Of a DNA stretch of 64,000 bases, positions 36,773 to 49,000 are shown piece after piece. Within the stretch, counting starts at the first letter, position 1. Each line of letters begins with the position of its first letter. This DNA is from Acanthosepion esculentum (lineage: Eukaryota > Mollusca > Cephalopoda > Sepiida > Sepiidae): NCBI GenBank assembly GCA_964036315.1, contig OZ038495.1, forward strand, positions 26,062,190 through 26,126,189. The letters run 5' to 3'. The position numbers and the translations under genes were made by a program. The notes beneath the pieces are model-generated. The model was not told where the DNA came from, did not search any database, and was given only the letters and a program-made list of their open reading frames with translations.

Positions 36773-38760
36773 TCATTTCACCACAAACAAGATTCTTGTT
36801 ACAAGACACAAGGGGTTACTGAGTGTGAGAGAATATAAGAAAAACATTGAGAAAGAACAATAAAAGAACGGGAATTAAGAAGACAAGATAACGATTGACA
36901 TTGCATTTAAATCTTTGAAGATAAAGTTGACTGGAAAACAAGAAGAGAGTTCCACAAGTGAGAAGTGCGAGAGAAGAAACTGTTAGCATAGAACTTAGTT
37001 ACATTTAGCAATTTCAACTATAAAATGATGAGACCTTGCCGCCAATCTAGTACTGTGAAGTCTAATTATCATAGGGGAAGTTCATCAGAACAATTATGAA
37101 AGTATTTATAGAAAAGGCACAGGGAAGCTATGTTGCAGCGGTGATAAAGTGACTGAAGCTGAGATGCCAGGTCATGACCAATAACATTGCCGATTCTTTG
37201 TATTTTATCAAGCATCTCTAAATACATAGTAGAAGCACCAGACCTGATGTGGCAGCAATATTCAGTGCATGAACAAATGGTAGACTTATAAATATGTAAG
37301 ACAGACTCTGGAGATAAAATTTGTCTTGCATTGCACAGTGAACTAACTTTCCTAGCAGACTGTGCAATTGATTCAATATAATCTTTCAACATCATGTCAG
37401 AAGAAAGTTTTAGCCCAAGAATGCACAATGGGTCACTCTCTTGGGGGTTAGTATCAGCCATGCTAACTGAAGCCAAGAATGGTTCTCTCAGACTTTTAAA
37501 AGAGAGCAGTTTTGTTTTGGAGCTTAAAATTAACAAGCCATCCCTTGCCCAAGTTAATAACAGATTGTAGGTTATTTTTGAGAGCAGCTGCCAATTTGAC
37601 CTTATCAAACCAATCAGACAAACTATTAAGACAGGGGTAAATACTTGTGTCATCAGCATAGATTATGAGTTGAAAACTGATGATGTCAGGAAGGTCACTG
37701 ATGAAAATTAGGAACAACATACATCCAAGGATAGAACCCTGGGGTCACCTGCATTAATACGATTTGATAAGATTGAATCAGTTCAAAAATTTGTCCAGAA
37801 ATATAACCTTTCAACTTGGGAAGAAGACCAGCATGCCAGACCCTGTCAAATGCCTTTGAGATATCTAAAGCTGCAGCCTGAGCTTAACCATTCTTATGCA
37901 AAATCTGTGATGACTGACAAACTTCCTGAACAAACACACTATTCTCTTGGTGCGCCTGGTGTAAAATCGCAACGACTGATAAACTTCCCCAATGTTCTCA
38001 ATAATCTCTTCCTGCGCCTCTGCTTTCTCCTTTACACGATTCTCCTCCCACGTTGCAAAAGAGACTTTTCTTTTTTTTTTGCATCTCCCCCTGTGACGAG
38101 TGTTCGTGTTTTTATGTCCTTTTCTGCCTTCCTTCATTTGCATGCGTGAATTCACTTTCCGTGGTTTTACGCAACCACCGCGAGAGGATACGTGACCATT
38201 CACAATATAAGCTTGCTGGGGACAACCATGTTTTTTTCCAGTCGAAAAAAATAAACCTTGCATGCAGAACATATACACTGCCGTTTGCGATCAGGTGGGT
38301 GATTATTTTTGTTCCAAATTTCACTACATCTAAAGCTTCATAAACTCTTTCAGCAATAATCATTAATACATTAGCAGTTTACCTAGAGAAATGAAAGCCA
38401 TATTGTTTGTCTGAAAGAAGACCCTGCAAGGTGAGATGCTTAACCAATTCAGAGTTGATTAAAGACTCTTGTACTTTGCTAAAAAGAGGTAGAAGGCTAA
38501 CATATTGATAGAAGCATCTGAGGTTTCATCTGAGTTCTTAAAGGCTAAAACTATGGAAGAGGATTTGCAAGAAGCAGCAATGCATATAGTGTAGAGTTTA
38601 GAAAGAACAGGAGTGTGTTCAGGAGCACATTTCTTCAGGACTATTGTAAGGATACCATCAAGTCCACATGCTTTGTGGGGATCCAGTTTAAAGATGATAG
38701 CAGAAATCATGGATGGAGTTATATGCATGTGGTGAACAGCCCTGTAGACGCAAGCAAGCC
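36773..38760 (-). mobile_element. CR1/jockey-like LINE with an insertion
   Basis: Minus strand, in order: MHITPSMISAIIFKLDPHKA (38728), CGLDGILTIVLKKCAPEHTP, HLTLQGLLSDKQYG and IIAERVYEALD (38400-38320). After foreign DNA come LDISKAFDRVWHAGLLPKLK (37885-37820), PQGSILGCMLFLIFISDLPD with LIIYADDTSIYPCLNS (YADD catalytic motif, 37730-37640), and HIYKSTICSCTEYCCHIRSG to SLCLFYKYFHNCSDELPL. The 3' end is at caaggggttactgagtgtg (about 36790). Several frame breaks make it a pseudogene. It retains the largest part of RT in the window. Confidence 0.85.
37885..38325. mobile_element. unidentified insertion inside the LINE
   Basis: The LINE frame reads ...ERVYEALD to about 38325 and resumes with AAALDISKAFDRVW near 37885, so roughly 440 bp interrupts it. 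The insert has no LINE similarity, is less AT-rich, and contains a poly-T tract at 38068 and a 137-aa minus-strand open frame (38278-37865) of basic composition that I do not trust as a gene. It may be a solo LTR or a SINE-size element; target duplications were not resolved. Confidence 0.55.
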
Positions 38761-39188
38761 AGAGTGGCTTGCATCTGGTGCATAGGAAAATAAGAATCTT
38801 ACCTTAATGTGTGGCACGTGACATCAAGTTTTCTCCATGAAAATGGCATTACTTTCCCATCTAGCAATTGTTATTTATTGTATTTAAAAAATACAAATTG
38901 TGGCACAAGGCCAAAATGGGGAGGGGTTGAGGCTGGTCATCACTATCTTATACCTAGCTAATCTGATTCACAACCCATTCATACATTACAATTACCACAT
39001 TCACCATAAGAACTCGTCCGTCACCAATCAATCCTCCATACACCATAATACTACATTCTCTCAAGGGAGACCTACAAAACACGCCCCATACCATAAAAAT
39101 CTAATGATATAAAATTTGTACTTAAAAATTTATGGATGAATAAAATGAGAGGGGAGGGAGATGAACCCAATAACAAACTAAAATATTA

Positions 39189-39621
39189 ACAGTATTTACA
39201 TTAGTCGGACTATTATCCTCATCTTTGTCGCCATATTTGTCACAACGTTTCAGCCGTTGTACGCTCCGGCCTTCTTCAGGTGGTTGGAATTTCGAACCGA
39301 ACCCTTTATTTCCTCAAGGACACATGGCACAGTGAATAAAGGCGTTGGTTAGATCCAGTGACAGACCCAAATAGTGTGAGTTCAATACCCGGTTCAGGCA
39401 GTGGAGAACTTTCAGAGGGAAAATTAGCAGGAGATAACTGATAACTGACATCCATCAACCATGGCTCATGGAACTAGAACAGTCTACCCCAGTGATCGAA
39501 ATAAAGGGTTCGGTTCGAAATTCCAACCACCTGAAGAAGGCCGGAGCGTACAACGGCCGAAACGTTGTGACAAATATGGCGACAAAGATGAGGACAATAG
39601 TCCGACTAATGTAAATACTGT
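39189..39621. repeat. Penelope-like foldback element with a SINE head in the loop
   Basis: The arms 39189-39311 and 39498-39621 are inverted copies with only a few mismatches by eye. Each arm has CTGAAGA, a GGCCG...CGGCC hairpin and GAAAC (right arm 39531-39537, 39539-39543/39554-39558, 39559-39563). The loop (39312-39497) contains the tRNA-like SINE head with TGGCACAGTGA (39325-39335). The related copy at 9146-9560 has the same order. Confidence 0.75.
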
Positions 39622-39939
39622 ACATAATACCTCATCTCAGAAATATAGACAGACTCTAAAATATTAACACAAGACAAACTAAACATAACTGATTTTAGTA
39701 GGGCCCGTCCAACCTTCAGAAAAGAGAGGCTGCTGTATTCTGCCCATTGAACAAAATCAAGAGGCTCTCTCGCTAAGGGAGTGGGAAAGAAGCAAAAAAT
39801 ATATATGGACATGGGAAATATAAAAACTGACCCAGTCGAGATGAAAAGGGGGCCAAAACAAACTGGGAAGGTTGGGAATCTCAACTTCGATCATAACCAA
39901 AGAGGCAGCCGGGAACAGGCCAGGAACAACACTTATTCA

Positions 39940-42600
39940 CATTAACTAAGTACACAAAAGCTTGTCTAACCTAACCAAGGGGGCGGCTCCACAGGAAACC
40001 CCCCCCCCCCGATGTGACGTAGGTTGACCTAGAAAAGAAAATCGAGGCTAGCCCCGTTCAAACGAACCAAGCTCACCTCTTTCACCCACCTTTCACTAAA
40101 GATTGTTGAATACAAGAGTTTTCTAACAGTTCTAATCTTCATCTTGAGGTGATGCTCAAAGAATCGGACCAGATCCTGATGAGAAAGACGGTTGCTTCAC
40201 AAGACCTTCCTCCTGTCGCATCGTCCAAATCGCCATTCAGGCCATGGCCAGCAGCGCCAGAAACACCATTTGTTTCACCTCGGAATATGGGGGCGACACA
40301 TTGTCACACGCATATGCGCGATCAATGAGCACAAGCTTTTCGGGAGCGAGACGAGCCATCAACTGATTGGCATGGTTCCATAAGGGGTGGACACGGGGAC
40401 AATGATAGAAGGCGTGCGCAGCTGTTTCTTCTAAACCAAGGCCACACCGTTCACAGTCTGGCAAATCTGCCAAGCCCCATATGAAGACCCTTGCCCTTTT
40501 TCAACAGCGTGATCACACCCCTGGTGAGCCGGTTGGGGATGGACCCCTGCCGGAACCACTTGTTGAACACCACAGTCAAAATTGAACAAAGATATGCGAC
40601 AGCCTCAAGTACAATTCATAGGGCAAACCATCCAGACAGCCGCGTAGACTTCACCCTCCGTGATCTCTCCCTCGCAGCTAGCCGCTTCAGTCGGCAAAAG
40701 CCGAGGAAAGTCAGCCAAATAGCTACGAAACTCCACATCACGGAGACAAGGCCTCTTGGTAACGTGGCTCTCAAAATGCCGCTGAAATGCCTCGCACATG
40801 TCGTCAGTGGCCCGAAGTGTATACCCCTCCGGGATCTTGACTTCACGAATGTAACGATCAGAACCTCAACGGATCTCTTCCTTGCACAAGTCGGCGCCCA
40901 TGTTCACAGCTTCGGAAGACATCTTGCTTAACCTATGTCTAATTACCTGGCCCATATAGCGCTCGCTAGTCAAATGCTCCAGGGCCTCCCTAGCTAAGGC
41001 TATCTCTAGGGGGTCCCCCCAGCCACCGCCCGGAAAAAAATAGCCTTAAGCGTCTTCACCTTCTCAGCTCTATCTAGGGCAAGCCGTTTGCTGAAATCAG
41101 TGGTGAAGGACCTAATCCTATCCTTAAGTCTCTCCCACCACTTATTCCTGATAACTGCCTCCACTAGCTCCCACTGCACTATGCTAGTTAGCTGCTCCTG
41201 GAAGTCCCGCCTGTCCAGTAAAGACAGATTGAACTTCCAGTAACCAGCCATTCTAGGCCTACAATCTAACGCCACCCGAGCACAAACAAGTTTATGATTC
41301 GAATAGCCTCCCCAGTGGAATGTGGGATGATCTAACAAGTCTATGTTGGTTCTTCTAACTAAGATTCTATCCAGTTAGCTAACTACCTGGGTAAAAGGCC
41401 AATTAAGAGCCCACGTCCACATTTTCCCCCTGGGGTGTTCAGCCCGGTATATATCGACAAAACCAAACTCTTCAATCAGATCAACCAGGCCACGATCGCC
41501 CCTACTCCCACTAGCTCCCTACCCCCTATCTAACTTGGGGTTCATCCGTCCATCTGAGACAATCCCGATGACGTGCATGAGGTATGTTATTTTCAAGACC
41601 CTGTATAGAGATGGGTGGAGACATACCGGGACTCTCCCTGCACAATATCAAAAGTTTTTTCAGGTTTGCTGTGCTCGTCTGGGCCATCCGAATGTTGGGA
41701 AAGGCATCTTTGGCCTCTTGTAAATGGGACCATACTCTCAGATGCCTTCCTGTGTCCCTAATGCACGTGATTACCCCTGGGGCCTGAGGGAAATTCCTGG
41801 GGTCCTCTACCGACTTCCCGTCAACAGATACAATTTTTAAAAGTGGCCCCAAGAGAGCCTTTTTTTGAGTTGAAAGGTCCCTCTCTGCCTCTTTTCTATC
41901 CACTTTGCAAATGTCTTCCACCTTGCCGAAATATTTTTCTCCCTTCTTTTTCCTGGATGGGTGGGACAGGGTTGAAGTTGACAGTGGGGCAGAAGTAGAT
42001 GGTTGAGGAGGTGTAAAAGGGGTGGGGGGCGGAGCCCTAGTTGGTGAAGATGGGAGACTCCTTGAACGAGCATTAATATCCTCAGGTTCTACTTGTGAAG
42101 CAGGAAGAGATAACGATCTCACGTTAGTCATTTTTCTCCCTCCTGCTTTGTCCAGTCCACTTTTCTTTTTTTGTGGGCATCTCTTCCTCTTCCCTCCCCC
42201 TCTTCAACGAGGAGGACTGAGGTGGTGGCGTTACCTCCACCTCCATGTCAGACTCAATTCACTGTTGCTGCTCCTGTAGGGTTTGTTCTGTTGGTTGGTC
42301 TTTCTTTAGTTGCTGGCGCTCCATTTTCTGTGGTTTCAACTGTTGTTATTTTTGTTAAACCTCGCTCTGCCACTGCTGCTGCTGCTTTCTTTGTTTGGGT
42401 TACTGTTCCTGGCTCTTTGGTGGTGAGTGACCAGACTTTTCAGGGTCTGGCCTCTCCTGGGGTGGTGGTTGTTGTTGCCTTGAGAGCTCCTGTTGAGTGG
42501 TAGGGCTTGACGCTTTCCGTCCCTTTCTTGCCACCTCCCTCCATGCATTGTCCGCCTCTTTGTCAGCCACATCTGACATTTTATTCTGAGTTACCCAGGC
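39940..42600 (-). mobile_element. Tx1-like LINE with deleted reverse transcriptase core
   Basis: Higher in GC than the flanks. Minus strand, in order: ORF1-like Gln/Pro/Lys-rich protein from 42579 (MSDVADKEADNAWREVARKG) to about 42130; a second block MTNVRSLSLPASQVEPED at 42131-41526; endonuclease end and linker DHPTFHWGGYSNHKLVCARV, AGYWKFNLSLLDRRDFQEQL (41338-41006); FRSYLADFPRLLPTEAASCE (40760-40660); RT start VFNKWFRQGSIPNR and GVITLLKKGK (40580-40490). It then jumps directly to the C-terminal zinc-finger region LPDCERCGLGLEETAAHAFY and HCPRVHPLW (40473-40237). All central RT motifs are gone and frame breaks are common. Confidence 0.85.
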
Positions 42601-42860
42601 AATTATTTGTAAAAAAAAAAATAATTTAAATAAAACTCATTTTTACTGGCAAAAAATTATCTTGATATTAGTGCAATACAGTTCTGCAATTATTTCTTGC
42701 TACTATTATGATTTCACAGAAAGGGCAACTATTGTTCTATAGATTTATGATGTTAGACCTGCCATTATATTATTACTATAATTGTGAATATTTTCTAGTA
42801 AATATCATTTAAATTTTCTTTTCCAGTGTCTTGTAAGTAACTAAGAAGGTGCAAATAAAA
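42601..42860 (+). other. upstream of STK40 coding exon 1
   Basis: AT-rich DNA ending in ttttcttttccag at 42826, a good splice acceptor. It suggests that the coding exon begins at 42827 and that a non-coding 5' UTR exon lies further upstream. An in-frame TAA at 42834-42836 supports translation starting at the ATG at 42861. Confidence 0.6.
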
Positions 42861-43014
42861 ATGAAGAGAGGACGAAGTTCTGACCGTCAATCAAGTTCCA
42901 AGAGAGCAAAGAGGTCAAAAAATAAGGAGGCATCTAAAAACAATTCTGAGATTGAGAGACCTATTGCATTACCTTCTCGCAGAGGGGTAAAAAGGGCTGG
43001 CCCCTATCTTTTAG
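42861..43014 (+). CDS. STK40: STK40 exon 1 (first coding)
   Basis: Residues 1-51 plus one base: a basic Ser/Lys-rich N-terminus ([20 protein letters not shown]) that could hold a nuclear localisation signal, then KRAGPYLL. It ends at TTAG followed by GCAAGT, a GC donor. Using the nearby GT (43019) would put the next exon out of the conserved frame. Confidence 0.9.
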
Positions 43015-46000
43015 GCAAGTGTCTACTTTGATTTATTTTGCTTTTTGAAAATTTTTTATTTATAAAATGTTTTTTTATATTGTATATTTTTACAATTTAT
43101 ACATATTAAAATGCTTACAAATCCTGTTACAGACTTCATTAAAATATTGGATAATTTTAAGAATGTTATATGTACATCATTGTGGTCATTATTTATTTTT
43201 ACTAGGTCCACGTTTAGGCTCTTCTCCAGTTCGCAGCATTGTTCAGTGTCTTGCTAGAAAAGAAGGCACAAATGAATTTTACACATTAAAAGTAAGTTCA
43301 AATTGAATTTTAAAATCCTAAGTGGAAGGACATAAATACATGAAAATGTCTAACTCAAAAGTTGAAACAATATCAGTATTAGTCATTTCTGATTGCTTAG
43401 CTACTAAGTTATTGTAGAGAAGAAAATGGTGACTTACCTCATCAAACCAAGCAACAAGCATGCCATGTGTATCCTACATCAGAAAAGAAAGAAAGTGCGC
43501 ACATGACTCTTGATGTGATTCTAGCCAATTTGAAGAAGCTAGCATTTGGTACGATATCCAAGCAAGGACTGGCATGTCTATTCATAGTAGGACTTCCAGC
43601 ACATGTCAAACCACTACTGTGCTTCCAGGATAGAAGTCATGACTACAAGTCAAATGATAGACCAAGCTCTGGCTATAATAAAGGATCAGACTGAAGAAAT
43701 GCCTGTGGCTAGCACTTCACTAGTTGGAGCAGCAGCTGTTAAACGTCTGGAGGGCTCTGGGTGGAATCACCTTTCTAAGCACTGCCCAGTTCAACGAGAA
43801 GATGCACAAGCCCATCAGCACGTTACTTCTGGTGTCATGGCTTAGGCCGTATTGCTTTAGTGTGTCCGGAAAAAGAGGAAGGGGACAAGATGTCAGCACT
43901 GATCTCTTTCCCAAGTGAGTTGTGATTAAGGCCCTACATGTCTTAGATGTTCATGTGAATGGAATCAAGAGAGTGGCACTGGTGGGCACAGGGCTGCTCA
44001 CAGTCACTCACAAGTAAGTCAGTCTGTCAATCCTGGTAGAAGGAGGAGGTGGACATACTTACCAAAAATGGTAACACCACCAAATCAAGTTTGACATGGA
44101 TAATACAGCTCTCCTTGACGTTGAGGTCTTGGTAGTAGATGGAGAGCTATTGGGTTTTGACCTGTTGCTTGGGTTTGACTCTAATAAAAAAGTTGCACGG
44201 ACTCCAAATAATGGAGTGTGGCAATGTACAGTTTCCCAAACACAGGATGGCTTGTTGTACTGCCATTAAAATAGAAGAACCTAATTTCTGTGCCAAATTT
44301 AACCCAAACAAGAAGATATGGGTTGCATAATGGAAGTGGTCAGAGGATCAAACACTGGTGAATTTGCAGAACAGGATGCACAGGTGCCCAATACCAAGCT
44401 GATGGGTCACTTTCTTGTGTGTGGTTGGCTCTGTGTTGCTGCTTCATTTCTGGCTGGGACAATAAAGTGATAGATGCTCTCCTTAGGGACATAGTGGTAA
44501 GAATGACCCTGCACACACCAAGTGGTGCACAAATGGGCACACATATGACGTGTAGGTCAATGCAAGTTCTCTTTCCACAGGGGTTACGTTGGAGGTTGAC
44601 AGAAATGTTGTATAGGATGCTTGTTGGCTGCAGCCTGTGAATGATGCACAACATAGCAATTTAGCAGAATTGGATGCTATTCTGAAGGTCGTCAATTTAG
44701 CACTAGTGGGGCACAACGTGGCTGCATTTCTTCATGGACTCCACATATGTGCATCAGTGGGTATCAGACATACTAGCAAAGCCAGAATACCAACTAAGGC
44801 GGCAAGTGAGATGCTGATCCAGAAGTACAAGTTATTGATCACCATAACTTTAGTGACGTCAAGTCAGAATCAAGCAGATAAGCTCACAAAAGTACCACAG
44901 TGATGGTATGATGTGATCAAGAAGAAGGTCGAGCCAGCATGGCATATATGCACTTCAATGGCAAACAAAATTTTTCTAGATCAGATATGTGCCAGAGTGG
45001 ACATCCTGGTGTCAGGTGGACACTGTATTTTATGAGGCAAGTTCACCTTATGACATCCATGACAGCCATCAGGGCAATGGTCAGAAAATGTAAAGAATGC
45101 AGGTCAAATGACCCGGCCTCAAATCATTGGCCACAAGGCAACTTAAGTGTGACTGGAATCTGGGCCTGCTTGGGAATAGATATTGCCCATTGCGGTGGAC
45201 AACACTACCTTATGTTGATTGACTTCAGCCCCAGTCAATTTGCGATATGGCAATGTCTGCTTCAGCAAGACTGGAGAAGCATCATACCACAGCTAGAAAT
45301 GAGGCCCACCATCAGAAATCGTAACTGACAATGACTGCATTTCGTAGCAAGTCCTTTAAAGATTTCTTGGATGACTGGGGAGTCCAACTTTGTTTCCATT
45401 GTCCGTATGTTCCTGCAGGAAATAACATAATGGAAAGATCTCTTCAGAGCATAAAGAGAATTGCAGGAAGAAAGCAAAGTTTGATAATGGAGCAAGTGTA
45501 CTGGCATAAAATCACACCGAAGAATGACACATTATCAACTACTGCACCCACCAATAGGATTCAATGTTACCAACTTAAAGGGAAGGGAATTAGTACAACA
45601 TTACCACCTGATCTTTGTAAAAATCACTTCATGTACAGAGTTGAGAACAGAGTGTGGGTGAAAGCTCTACATGATTGGTGTACCTCCAAGTATCAAGTGG
45701 GTCGCATGATGGACATTGTAAGTCCACAAACAATAATGGTTGATGGGATGCCTTGGCATGTAAAAGTTCTTCACCTTTTCATAGACTCTGGTATGTTGAT
45801 GTGCAACTCTGATGAAGATTTATCATCTGAAAGTGATCGGATAGTTGAGCTCTATGAATTCGATGCTTCCACAGACATGAAACTCCAGATATGTCTGATG
45901 ACTTCTTAGGAGACAACTCTCCAACACCCAATGGAGCTGATCCCATTACGACGAAGCACCAGGGTAACAAGACCCGTCTGATTTGTGATCATTAGATTGG

Positions 46001-49000
46001 AGTGGGGTGTAATCAAGAAAATGGCGACATACCTTGTCAAACCATGTACACGCTGTCGCATGTATTCTGCACCAGAAAAGAAAGCGCACATATGACTCTT
46101 TATTTAAATATGAAAACATCATGCAAATCTTTGGTTGTGCTTCAGCCAACCACTCACTTTCTCAACCTAAATATAAACAGGTGATGCATGTAACCAGGGT
46201 ATTGGCTCTGAGTCGCTACCCGGCATGAAGAAGAATTTCTTGAGACAAGCAGCTGCTGTATCGAAGCTTATCCCCTCAAAATTCTACAGTTATTTTAAAT
46301 CAATCTCTTTTGGGCAGTAAGGGTTGCATTTGCCTAAAGTCAAGTAAAAATTGCTGAATTGTTTGAACTGCTATCTTCATCTTTGATTTTAACACAGTTT
46401 CAGCTGTTCTACTCTCCAATTACTTTAAATAGAATTTCTCCAAAATTAATATTGTTCATCCTATAGGCCTTGTAGATAACAGTATTTCTGTTGTCAGTTT
46501 TACTCAGCCTTTTGATATTGTGAATATTAAGATCAGTTCATTCATAATTGCAATAAAGTCTTTAAAAAGCTCACGGCATGTGATGTGACAGTTACCTGAC
46601 AAAGGCTGAAGAACCAACCATTTTAAAAGCAAGAAAAATTACATTAGTTCAGATAAAGAACATGTTAAAAATATTTCAGTTTAAATGGAAAAATTATTGA
46701 TAGAAGCTTTTAATGTTATGGAAAAAATAAATCTCCATTTGAGGTGGGAAAAAATATGCTGAAAACTCACAGAAAAGTAACTTTTATGTTACAATTAAAA
46801 GGTGTTTATCTTAATTCTTTCTTTATTTGTGAATTTTTGATGAATCAGAAAATACTTAATATTAGACAAAATTTTTTTATTTTCATGGGAATTGTTTTGA
46901 TTGCATCAAAGTGAGATGTCATGAGATATACTTGCACTATAGGAAAACTAATTTTGGTAATATTAAAAATATAAATTTTTTTTTTTTTTTTTTTCTATAC
47001 ATATATATTTAACAAAACCCTTTTTTGATTTAGATCCTAACATTAGAGGATTTCATTGTCATGAGATATACTTGCACTATAGGAAAACTAATTTTGGTAA
47101 TATTAAAAATATAAATATTTTTTTTTTTTTTTTTCTATACATATATATTTAACAAAACCCTTTTTTGATTTAGATCCTAACATTAGAGGATTTCATTGTC
47201 ATGAGATATACTTGCACTATAGGAAAACTAATTTTGGTAATATTAAAAATATAAATTTTTTTTTTTTTTTTTTTCTATACATATATATTTAACAAAACCC
47301 TTTTTTGATTTAGATCCTAACATTAGAGGATTTCATTGTCATGAGATATACTTGCACTATAGGAAAACTAATTTTGGTAATATTAAAAATATATTTTTTT
47401 TTTTTTTTTTTTTCTATACATATATATTTAACAAAACCCTTTTTTGATTTAGATCCTAACATTAGAGGATTCATTGCATGCTGACCAAGATGATCACCAA
47501 GGTAAAATGCTGATGCACACAGAGTATTCCCTCCTTTCTTTGTTACATAATCAGGATGGTGTTGTACATCATCATGGCTTATTCAAGGTAAGAATTCATA
47601 TCTAATGAACAGACTTGCTTTTAACTTAGAACCTTTAAAATTTTAAAGCTTTCAATCATAAACATTTCTAGAAGAAAATAAACCAACTGATAAAATACAT
47701 GCATATAAATTCATGGAGTTTGATATTTTAACCTGAATTTGATCGGGATTTATTCATGTTAATCCCTTGTACTTAAGATATGGTATGTGCTTGTTGAGAT
47801 GTTACTAGGTAATTTAACTCCATGACCCAGTTTCTGATTAATTTGAGTTTATGAACATAAAAGTTGGATTATAAAAATTGTATCGGCCACAAGGATCAGA
47901 TGGAACTGCTCTGCAACCTTGATATATTCAGGAGATATCAGAATAATCAGGAACCTATACTGGCAGCAAACAGCATACATGCGCATAGGGAATGAGTTCA
48001 GTGACTATGCAAAAATAGAAAGGGGCGTATTGCAAGGATGCGTCTTCTCAACCGACCTGTTCAACCTATACAGTGAGGCAATTCTGAGAGAATTGGAATC
48101 CCTACCGGGATTTAGCATTGGCAGCCACAATCTTAACAGCATAAGATACGCAGATGACACAGTACTGATAGCGGACACAGAAATGAAATTACAAAATTTC
48201 CTACAGAAGGTAGCGATGGAGAGTGAGAAGAAGGGGCTAAGCATAAACTACAAGAAGACGGAGTGCATGGTCGTCAGTAAACAGATGAGCCTGAAATGCG
48301 ATTTGCAGGTCGGGAACACTAAAGTCAAGCAGACACGGAAGTTTAAATACCTGGGAAGTGTCTTGACAGAGGACTGTAAGTGCAACACTGAGATCTGTAG
48401 GCGTATTAGGATGGCCAGGGACACGTTCCAATAGTTGGGCAGAGCAATGTGAGACAGGAGGATATCTTTGATAACAAAGAAAAACATACTGATCTGTTAC
48501 GTGACATCTGTCCTTCTTTATGGCAGTGAATGTTGGACGATTTCCTCAAAGATGAAGAAGACTCGAGGCGACAGAGATGTGGCTCTACAGAAGGATGCTA
48601 AGGATATCATGGACCGAGCGTGTGAGCAACAATGAGGCCTTAGAGAGGTTGCAAACAAGGAGGAGGCTTATACTTAATATCAGGAAGAGGTAGCTGAATT
48701 TTCTGGGACACATAATGAGGAAGGAGGGCCTATAGAATCGGGTCGAATATAGGGAAAGAGAGACAAGGGAAAACAACACGTGACATACCTGGTGGACTTT
48801 AAGAAAGTGGATGACAGAATGTGGTCATGGGGAGGAAGCAGAGGGAAGGAACTTGTTTAGAGCTGCAAGGGATAAGGGAAAGTGGAGAGCCATGATCGCC
48901 TATGTTCTGAAAGGACATGGTACATAAAAGAAAAGAATCTATATTCCTGTCTGAATCAATTTCTGTTTGTGTATGTGTGCGTTTTGTTAATATAACAGCA

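Larger units (their letters stand above)
43405..46606 (+). mobile_element. degenerate gypsy-like LTR retrotransposon in STK40 intron 2
   Basis: Similar stretches at both ends (agaaaatggtgact / agaaaatggcgacat, then catcagaaaagaaag / caccagaaaagaaag) suggest remains of LTRs or terminal repeats near 43415-43510 and 46008 onward. In order: gag ([57 protein letters not shown] with eroded zinc knuckles), protease-like [14 protein letters not shown] (DTG lost), RNase H ([46 protein letters not shown]) and integrase. The reverse transcriptase is missing between about 44340 and 44550. Confidence 0.75.

Noticed and set aside
37865..38278. 137-aa minus-strand open frame as a gene
   Set aside because: It spans the unidentified insertion in a LINE, shows no motif, and its boundaries cross the insert edge.
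42022..42503. Plus-strand Pro/Val-rich frames
   Set aside because: They are shadows of the Gln/Pro-rich ORF1-like region of the Tx1-like LINE on the minus strand.
43019..43020. GT donor for STK40 exon 1
   Set aside because: Using it changes the phase and destroys the conserved GPRLGSSPV start of exon 2; the GC donor four bases upstream fits.
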